The position numbers were made by a program, and so were the translations under genes. The notes under the pieces are model-generated. The model searched no databases. It was not told the origin of the DNA and worked only from the letters and a program-made list of their open reading frames with translations. DNA of 25,405 bases from a virus: the IMG/VR virus record IMGVR_UViG_3300004804_000028, positions 1 through 25,405 of that record; one strand, given 5' to 3'. This document shows, piece after piece, positions 20,319-25,405 of the stretch (position 1 is its first letter; the number at the start of each line of letters is the position of its first letter).

Positions 20319-21331
20319 GCTGCATTGTAATTATCTAACACACCACTTAAATTGTGAACTGGTCCAACTACAATACTTTCAGACATGTTGCTAAGTCTTG
20401 CAGGCCTTACAATAGTCTCTAATGATATTGTTGGTATAACTTTATACACTGCATCGTCTCCTCTACCAAACTTCTTAATTTTATTTCTTTCACACATTTC
20501 TTTTAATAATGTATAGGCCTGTGAAGGAGATATTCCCAATTCATCCATTACTCTAACTTTAGTAATGTAAGGTGGCTCAGACATATCTAATACTTGTTGC
20601 ATACGTTCTTGATTACGTTCTGCTTTTGAAGGTATTTTAATTTCTTCTTTAATACCATTAAACTTAAACCCCGTGCCAGTTAATATTGCACTATACTCCA
20701 TACAAGGACCAAAACGGTTCTTAGAGAAAGAAATAACTTTAGCATTTAAGTCCATTTGCTCTTCATCTAAATATATCTCCATATTAACGTCAACAGTATG
20801 AGGTATAAGAGTGCCACCTTTTAAAACACCGCCTTTAGTTAAGTGCATAATAAAGAACAACGCACATTCATTATCTTTAGCAGCTTTTACCAATTTAGTA
20901 ATTGCCATAGCCTCTAATTGTCTGCTATTTAACTTTTTATCGCTAGTTAAAGCTTGAAATGAATCAATAACTAATGCATCATAACTTTGAGTCACTTCGC
21001 ATAAAGTCTCAATATCAGTTTCATTTGCAATATTAACATTACGTACATTTAAACGGTTGCAATTAAAAGCTAATTGGTACTTATTTTCTTCACCAGATGC
21101 ATATGCAACATTATAACCGTTTAAAGCTAATGCTTCAAACAACTGCAATAAGAATGTAGTTTTACCGCATCCTGCTTTTGCAGTTACAGTAAATGAAGAG
21201 CCAGGCAATATGCCTTGACCAAATATCTCATCTAATGTTGCTACATTAGTCTTCATTCTTCGATTAAAGATATCTGGTATCATTATATCAGATACCTTTT
21301 GGAATTTAGATTTTTCTAGGTTTAAGTTCAT
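20315..21331 (-). CDS. RadA-like RecA-fold ATPase with C-terminal winged-helix-like region
   Basis: The RecA-type core (about 27-225) has Walker A TAKAGCGKTTF (50-60), ASGEEN (78-83), Walker B DALVIDSFQ (118-126), MHLTKGG (162-168), and KNRFG (204-208), a motif diagnostic of RadA/Sms branch-migration proteins. The N-terminal zinc finger and C-terminal Lon-like domain of bacterial RadA are absent. Instead residues about 235-310 (YITKVRVMDELGISPSQAYTLLKEM) look like a winged helix for DNA binding. It may act as a phage recombination or replication helicase/loader. The start lies exactly six bases after TATAAT of a GGAAC promoter, so it is predicted leaderless. Confidence 0.83.
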   Translation of the reverse strand: MNLNLEKSKFQKVSDIMIPDIFNRRMKTNVATLDEIFGQGILPGSSFTVTAKAGCGKTTFLLQLFEALALNGYNVAYASGEENKYQLAFNCNRLNVRNVNIANETDIETLCEVTQSYDALVIDSFQALTSDKKLNSRQLEAMAITKLVKAAKDNECALFFIMHLTKGGVLKGGTLIPHTVDVNMEIYLDEEQMDLNAKVISFSKNRFGPCMEYSAILTGTGFKFNGIKEEIKIPSKAERNQERMQQVLDMSEPPYITKVRVMDELGISPSQAYTLLKEMCERNKIKKFGRGDDAVYKVIPTISLETIVRPARLSNMSESIVVGPVHNLSGVLDNYNAA

Positions 21332-21337
21332 AGTATT

Positions 21338-21353
21338 ATTATATGGCTGTTCC
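21338..21353 (-). promoter_or_regulatory. GGAAC-N5-TATAAT promoter for the RadA-like gene
   Basis: Minus strand GGAAC (21353-21349), AGCCA, TATAAT (21343-21338), six bases, ATG at 21331. Exact match; it fills the 23-base gap between genes. Confidence 0.75.
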
Positions 21354-21354
21354 T

Positions 21355-21765
21355 TTATATGAATTTCTTTATATCTCTATTAAAATTTCTAGTGAAGTTA
21401 TCCTCAATTATAGTCATTTCATTATTAGTCTTAATAATAGCTTCTTTATTAAAGTTGCCATCTAATGTATTAAGACATGATTTATAACAGATTATAAGAT
21501 AATCAGAATAAGCATTTAAAGAAAACTTATCATCATCTTTATAACCTTGATCTTCTCTTTGCTTTTGGATTGCACCCTTTTTAGCAAAGGTTTTAAGAAA
21601 TAGCTTAAAATTATTTTTATATTGCTTTTTAACAAGCTTCTCAAGAAACTTGTGGTAAATGGGAATCATCTCCCCAGTTACAGAGCATTTAGCTTTATAA
21701 GAAGAAGGTACTTCTACCTCTCCATCGCTAAATTCGTAAGTAAAAAATTTCTTTTTCTTTGCCAT
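21355..21765 (-). CDS. Hypothetical basic protein, 136 aa
   Basis: Unrecognised. A Lys-rich start (MAKKKKFFTYEF) is followed by VPSSYKAKCSVTGEMIPIYHKFLEKLV and long charged helices (KQYKNNFKLFLKTFAKKG). A single Cys pairs with none nearby, so no zinc finger. It precedes the RadA-like gene and has its own GGAAC promoter five bases upstream. The position suggests a DNA-metabolism accessory role, but no motif supports a specific one. Confidence 0.72.
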   Translation of the reverse strand: MAKKKKFFTYEFSDGEVEVPSSYKAKCSVTGEMIPIYHKFLEKLVKKQYKNNFKLFLKTFAKKGAIQKQREDQGYKDDDKFSLNAYSDYLIICYKSCLNTLDGNFNKEAIIKTNNEMTIIEDNFTRNFNRDIKKFI

Positions 21766-21770
21766 ATATT

Positions 21771-21786
21771 ATTATATCACAGTTCC
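21771..21786 (-). promoter_or_regulatory. GGAAC-N5-TATAAT promoter for 21355-21765
   Basis: Minus strand GGAAC (21786-21782), TGTGA, TATAAT (21776-21771), five bases, ATG at 21765. The element sits in a small palindrome CACAG-GAA-CTGTG. Exact match. Confidence 0.73.
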
Positions 21787-21815
21787 TGTGAAGATAATAT
21801 AGTAAGCATAAAATG

Positions 21816-21831
21816 GGAACTGTGCTATAAT
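21816..21831 (+). promoter_or_regulatory. Plus-strand GGAAC-N5-TATAAT promoter with no gene in sense
   Basis: GGAAC (21816-21820), TGTGC, TATAAT (21826-21831), predicted start about 21838. It is the only copy of the element on the plus strand and is divergent from the promoter at 21771-21786; the two share GGAACTGTG. Downstream it reads antisense through the 21831-22055 gene, then toward the fibre gene at 22145. Confidence 0.55.
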
Positions 21832-22055
21832 TAACGTAGCACAGCCCAATCGTTATATTCAACATCAATCTTACGGTCGCTAATTTCTGCGACTGAAAGA
21901 ATACTACTAGTAGTGATATTAACTAGGTAGCCTGGACCATATTTACGATCTGGTACAAACTTCCAATTCTCTCCCATGCCTCTAATATAACCGACACGAT
22001 CAGAACGTAACTCACCGTTATTAAAACATTTAATTATGTATTCTGCAATAGTCAT
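21831..22055 (-). CDS. Hypothetical protein, 74 aa
   Basis: Unrecognised. It begins MTIAEYIIKCFNNGELRSD and contains GYIRGMGENWKFVPDRKYG, then a beta-rich end. An in-frame ATG lies eight codons upstream (22079), but those codons are the GGAAC-N5-TATAAT promoter plus its six-base spacer, so the true start is 22055 and the message leaderless. This corrects an otherwise natural over-long call. A plus-strand promoter over its 3' end could produce antisense RNA against it. Confidence 0.72.
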   Translation of the reverse strand: MTIAEYIIKCFNNGELRSDRVGYIRGMGENWKFVPDRKYGPGYLVNITTSSILSVAEISDRKIDVEYNDWAVLR

Positions 22056-22061
22056 AAATTG

Positions 22062-22077
22062 ATTATATTCACGTTCC
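22062..22077 (-). promoter_or_regulatory. GGAAC-N5-TATAAT promoter for 21831-22055
   Basis: Minus strand GGAAC (22077-22073), GTGAA, TATAAT (22067-22062), six bases, ATG at 22055. Exact match. It decides the start codon. Confidence 0.75.
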
Positions 22078-22131
22078 ATAACGAATCAAGTCACTATTTT
22101 ATTTAAATATAGCTTTTTATGTTTAACAGCA

Positions 22132-22139
22132 TATAAATA
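22132..22139 (+). promoter_or_regulatory. T4-type late promoter TATAAATA, N5 before the fibre gene
   Basis: Exact TATAAATA, five bases, ATG at 22145. Best late promoter together with 16596-16603. Confidence 0.78.
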
Positions 22140-22144
22140 ATAGT

Positions 22145-24289
22145 ATGGCATTTGTAAAGATATCTCAGTTACCGGCAGTAGAAAACGTTTTACCATTGAC
22201 AGGAGGCGATTTAATGCCAATCGTTCATGGAGCTACCACATATAACGTTCAATTAACCACATTACAAAATTATTTTAATGCTAATCAAAACTTATCGGCT
22301 GCCGGTAAAGATGGTTACGTACAGTATTCTCTACATGGTGCGTTATGCGCAGATCCAGGCTTTTTATACATCCCTGCAACTAGCAGCATTCAAATTGGTT
22401 ATGATAACCTTGTAACTGGATACAACAGCGGAATATTAGGTGGCGCATACAATACAGTTTCTAATAATAACACTTTTGCTTTAGGCTCGTTTATTCAATC
22501 AAATCTTAACGACTATACGTTAGTTAATAATTTGAGTTCAATGTTCTTGATTAATGCTGGTAATGAAAACAGCTCCATTCAATGGAATCAAGGTTGGTTA
22601 TATTCAAACGCACAATCAGCAAGATTGTCAATGCCTTATCTAGATGCAAGATATGTAAGCACTTCAGGAGCATTTTTAACAGGTAATTATACAACAACAG
22701 GAAGTTTTTCAGCATTAAGTGCGGTTTATTCGCACGTTATACAAACAGATTTATTAGGAGTTAACACAGCAGGTTTACCTTTCTTACCTCCTCAAATACA
22801 AGCAACAGTTGTTGGTAATTTGTCGGTAACAGGTAGCATTTATGGTTCATTAACAGGTTCATTACCTCCAATAGCTAATACAGTTTACGTTTCAGTTTCA
22901 GGTAATGATTTAAATTCTGGACTAACAATGTTTAGTCCTTTTAGAACTATTAAAAGAGCAGCAGCATTTGTTGCAGCTAATCAGAGTGGTCCATTTGTTA
23001 ATTATGGTGATCCAGGTGCACCAGCTTTAAGTGGTAATATTCAATACACTATTTGGTGTTATGCAGGTAATTATACAGAACAAAATCCAATTTATTTACC
23101 TCCATTTACATCACTAATGAGTGATAATTTAAAGAGAGCTAACATTTATCCTTTAAACCCTACTTACGATATATTATGGCAGAATACAGGCAATTATACT
23201 TGGGGCTTTACATTTAGAAATTATTATTCTCCTGCAGCAGCTAACGCTTTCCCTATACTTTCAGCAGGTCAAGGAGTGCCTTGGAGTGCAAGAACTGCTG
23301 CTATGACTGCAATTGCTTACCAGTACGGTACAACAGTTGGAGAGCCACAACTTTACGATATTGCTTCTCCAAATGTTAAACCAGTAATCTTTACAAGTCC
23401 TTATATTCAAGGATGTTCCTCTATAACAGGTAATCCTTTATCTGGATTGTATGGAGGTTGTGGTGTTAGAGTGGACGGTAGTTTAGTAGGTGGCTTCTTA
23501 AGAAGCTTTGTTATGGATTCATTTACTCAAACCAATCAAGGTGGTATTGGTATCCATATTACTAATAACGGTTATGCTCAATTAGTATCAACATTTACAA
23601 TTTGCTGTAGTGCAGGTGTACAAGCTGATAACGGAGGTCAATGCTCAATTAATACCTCAAATTGTTCTTTTGGTACTTACGGATTATTAGCTGTTGGTTA
23701 CTCTTCATCACCAGTACTAACTGCAGTAACAACATCTAACGCACAATACAATGCTTTAAATGTAAACATATCTGGTGCGTTCTGCAATTTTGACCCACAG
23801 ACTTACATACCTTATAATACTTGGTCAGTGCCAGTGTCTGCTCCTTATGCAGGTATGGTGTATACAATTAGCAATGATCCAAACCCTGGTACATTATATG
23901 CCCTTGCATCATCTTACGTTATTGATCCAAGCAATGGTGTTTTTACTCTTTTCAATACTAATACATTTGCAAACGTAATACCAGCAGGTGGCACAGTAAG
24001 CTTTTATATTAGAAGCCAAATAACAACAAGTTCACATACATTTGAATATGTTGGTTCAGGAACTACTTTGCAATTAGCAGTACCTGCTTTGGGTGGGGTT
24101 GGTATTATAGCAAATGAAGCGGTTGCACTATCAGGGGCTAGTGTATTCTTTACAAGCACGAACAACTTTGGTGACTTTAGAGTAGGCGCCGGGTTTACAA
24201 TTTTACAATCAACTGGTACTATTGTTGGTTTAACGTTTGATAGGTCAATTATATCATTAGTTACGCCTTTAACAATCGCATTAGAATAA
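22145..24289 (+). CDS. Virion fibre/adhesin-like protein, 714 aa
   Basis: Probable tail-fibre or surface structural protein. Residues 1-45 (KISQLPAVENVLPLTGGDLMPIVHG) match the usual N-terminal attachment segment of marine T4-like fibre proteins. Residues about 85-120 hold Gly-Gly/Asn repeats like YadA-type adhesin heads (GYNSGILGGAYNTVSNNN). Residues about 223-234 (VGNLSVTGSIYG) form a linker also present in the 24684 product. Residues about 247-275 (VYVSVSGNDLNSGLTMFSPFRTIKRA) begin a right-handed beta-helix of the pectate-lyase type, common in phage adhesins, extending to about 560. It is rich in Ser, Thr, Asn and Gly. Late promoter immediately upstream. Receptor and virion position are inferred. 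Confidence 0.82.
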   Translation: MAFVKISQLPAVENVLPLTGGDLMPIVHGATTYNVQLTTLQNYFNANQNLSAAGKDGYVQYSLHGALCADPGFLYIPATSSIQIGYDNLVTGYNSGILGGAYNTVSNNNTFALGSFIQSNLNDYTLVNNLSSMFLINAGNENSSIQWNQGWLYSNAQSARLSMPYLDARYVSTSGAFLTGNYTTTGSFSALSAVYSHVIQTDLLGVNTAGLPFLPPQIQATVVGNLSVTGSIYGSLTGSLPPIANTVYVSVSGNDLNSGLTMFSPFRTIKRAAAFVAANQSGPFVNYGDPGAPALSGNIQYTIWCYAGNYTEQNPIYLPPFTSLMSDNLKRANIYPLNPTYDILWQNTGNYTWGFTFRNYYSPAAANAFPILSAGQGVPWSARTAAMTAIAYQYGTTVGEPQLYDIASPNVKPVIFTSPYIQGCSSITGNPLSGLYGGCGVRVDGSLVGGFLRSFVMDSFTQTNQGGIGIHITNNGYAQLVSTFTICCSAGVQADNGGQCSINTSNCSFGTYGLLAVGYSSSPVLTAVTTSNAQYNALNVNISGAFCNFDPQTYIPYNTWSVPVSAPYAGMVYTISNDPNPGTLYALASSYVIDPSNGVFTLFNTNTFANVIPAGGTVSFYIRSQITTSSHTFEYVGSGTTLQLAVPALGGVGIIANEAVALSGASVFFTSTNNFGDFRVGAGFTILQSTGTIVGLTFDRSIISLVTPLTIALE

Positions 24290-24292
24290 ATA
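24285..24292 (+). promoter_or_regulatory. T4-type late promoter AATAAATA, N7 before 24300
   Basis: AATAAATA, seven bases, ATG at 24300. It contains the TAA stop of the 714-residue fibre gene, so coding end and promoter overlap. Confidence 0.58.
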
Positions 24293-24299
24293 TTTACAT

Positions 24300-24680
24300 A
24301 TGGCTACCGTTCCACTAAATTACTTTAGAAGAATATCAACTACTCTTCCAACAACTTTAACTCAAGTATATTCAGCCCCTGATTCTACTGCAGCTATTAT
24401 GTTGACAATGTTAGCTTCTAATGATACAGCTAACCCACAGACAATTACGGTAGGTATTTCTGGTTTAGGTGGTCAGAACGGTAATATTCCTGCATTGCCA
24501 TATGTTAATATAGTAAAAAATTTCGTATGCCCTCCTAATGACGTTACAAATATTATTATTGGTAAGGTTGTTTTACAGAATTACGACACTGTATACGCTC
24601 TTTGTACAGGAGCAAGTGCAGTTGATTTAACAATATCTATTCTTGAAACATTGAATACGACAGCGGTAGTTACCTACTAA
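24300..24680 (+). CDS. Probable virion structural protein, 126 aa
   Basis: Beta-rich, small-residue protein (YFRRISTTLPTTLTQVYSAPDSTAAIMLTMLASN, QTITVGISGLGG) ending TTAVVTY. The composition and place between two fibre genes suggest a virion component, perhaps a fibre partner or tip. I recognise the general look from cyanophage structural proteins but cannot name a family. It is preceded by a late promoter seven bases upstream and followed after three bases by the next fibre gene, which has no promoter of its own. Confidence 0.72.
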   Translation: MATVPLNYFRRISTTLPTTLTQVYSAPDSTAAIMLTMLASNDTANPQTITVGISGLGGQNGNIPALPYVNIVKNFVCPPNDVTNIIIGKVVLQNYDTVYALCTGASAVDLTISILETLNTTAVVTY

Positions 24681-24683
24681 AAA

Positions 24684-25405
24684 ATGGCTATTAATTCAAA
24701 TCCACAAACTGCTAGCGGTAGGATACAGACTAACCCTCCGTTAAGTGCTGATCCACTACGCTACCAATTTTTAAGTTTACAAAATGCAGAACCAAATTTA
24801 TATTTGCCTGCAAAACAAGTAAATGCTAATAACAGTTTATTTACTTTATTATCAGACCCTTTAACGGGTGGAAGATTTTGGTCCAATAATTCATTTATGG
24901 TTGATAGGTACTCCAACTACGTTGGATTTGGTACCACACAACCAAATAATAGAGTTTCAGTTGTTGGTAATATTTCTGCTACGGGATATATTTACGGAAC
25001 TATTATTACACCAACAACAGCAATACCTTTAGCTGCTGGTGCAAATACAACAGTACAATATAATTCAAATAATGTATTGTCTGGTGATTTAGGTTTTACT
25101 TATAACCAAACTGCGAGTTCTATTATAGTAGGTCAAGGCAATATATCTACTGGACAACAAACAAGTATTTTAGGTGGTAATAGTAATACAGCTTCTGGCA
25201 ATCAAGGATTTATAGGTGGTGGTTCTGGTAATAATAATATAGGAAGTTCTGGCGGTGCTATTGTAGCTGGTAGAGAAAATAGCATGCAAGGCGATTATGC
25301 CTTTATAGGTGGTGGTAGAGCAAATTGTGCTAATGATTCTTTTGCAGTTGTAGCTGGTGGTTACCAAAACAATAATGCTGGTTTAGCAAGCTCTATTGTA
25401 GGTGG
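24684..25405 (+). CDS. Virion fibre/adhesin-like protein, 3' end outside the window
   Basis: Open from ATG at 24684 to the window edge, 240 codons visible. The first 90 residues are a polar N-terminal part (NPQTASGRIQTNPPLSADPLRYQFLSL, FGTTQPNNRVS). Residues 94-105 (VGNISATGYIYG) repeat the linker of the 22145 product. From about 150, Gly-Gly and Asn repeats (ILGGNSNTASG, FIGGGSGNNN, VAGGYQNN) recur about every 14-16 residues, the pattern of YadA/Hep_Hag trimeric adhesin heads. The protein is probably a trimeric fibre. It follows the 126-residue gene by three bases and shares its late transcript. Confidence 0.82.
   Translation, partial: MAINSNPQTASGRIQTNPPLSADPLRYQFLSLQNAEPNLYLPAKQVNANNSLFTLLSDPLTGGRFWSNNSFMVDRYSNYVGFGTTQPNNRVSVVGNISATGYIYGTIITPTTAIPLAAGANTTVQYNSNNVLSGDLGFTYNQTASSIIVGQGNISTGQQTSILGGNSNTASGNQGFIGGGSGNNNIGSSGGAIVAGRENSMQGDYAFIGGGRANCANDSFAVVAGGYQNNNAGLASSIVG

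Noticed and set aside
21782-21820. CACAGTTCC/GGAACTGTG arms as an intrinsic terminator
   Set aside because: The loop is long (29 bases), no T tract follows, and the arms are explained by two divergent GGAAC promoters.
361-22077. GGAAC boxes as sigma-E type -35 elements
   Set aside because: In sigma-E promoters GGAAC lies about 16 bases before the -10; here it is always five bases away and the -10 is a sigma-70 TATAAT.
22056-22079. Eight extra N-terminal codons on the 74-residue gene
   Set aside because: These bases are an exact GGAAC-N5-TATAAT promoter plus its six-base spacer.
25140-25405. Gly/Asn-coding repeats as a CRISPR-like or DNA-level tandem array
   Set aside because: The periodicity is in the protein (adhesin-head repeats in an open frame); DNA copies vary and have no spacer-repeat structure.

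Overview
The window reads as part of the genome of a large, AT-rich, tailed bacteriophage, most likely a T4-type myovirus of an aquatic bacterium. This is inferred from densely packed short genes, T4-style late promoters (TATAAATA-like), virion fibre genes, a homing endonuclease beside a tRNA gene, and a heme oxygenase/bilin reductase pair of the kind known from oceanic viruses. No hallmark such as a major capsid protein or terminase is present, so the lineage is inferred. No integrase, insertion sequence or CRISPR array was seen.

Layout. (1) 13-11460, minus strand: two small unknown genes, then a nine-gene run with touching or overlapping ends. It holds GDP-mannose 4,6-dehydratase, seven glycosyltransferase-like proteins (two duplicated pairs, one internally duplicated protein, one two-domain fusion) and one FkbM-like methyltransferase. 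Together they look like a pathway that builds or attaches a glycan. (2) 11491-15397, minus strand: small genes, a heme oxygenase plus ferredoxin-dependent bilin reductase operon, tRNA-Arg(UCU), a homing-endonuclease-like gene overlapping that tRNA, an outer-membrane beta-barrel protein, and an unknown gene. (3) 15451-15845, minus strand: a complete one-piece tmRNA gene. (4) 15913-19226, mixed strands: exported proteins, an SGNH-hydrolase-like protein and small probable virion proteins. (5) 19227-22055, minus strand: small unknown genes, a zinc-metallopeptidase-like protein, and a RadA-like ATPase with a C-terminal winged-helix-like region. (6) 22145-25405, plus strand: large fibre or adhesin-like virion proteins, the last one cut by the window edge.

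Regulation is the most striking aspect. Twelve copies of a compact element, GGAAC-N5-TATAAT (ten exact), sit in small gaps or gene ends, eleven of them on the minus strand. Most lie immediately upstream of a start codon or a stable RNA gene. A second element, (T/A)(A/T)TAAATA, lies at a fixed 5 or 7 bases before the start codon of nine genes. In both classes the predicted transcription start falls on or within a few bases of the initiation codon, and few genes have a Shine-Dalgarno sequence, so much of this region is probably expressed as leaderless or near-leaderless mRNA. The first class serves small, nucleic-acid-related and RNA genes (probably early or middle); the second serves virion genes, the heme oxygenase, the homing endonuclease and a tiny gene heading the glycan cluster (probably late). 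The GGAAC promoters also correct two gene starts (15047 and 22055) and expose a 59-residue gene at 17253-17432. A late promoter exposes a 38-residue gene at 11491-11607.
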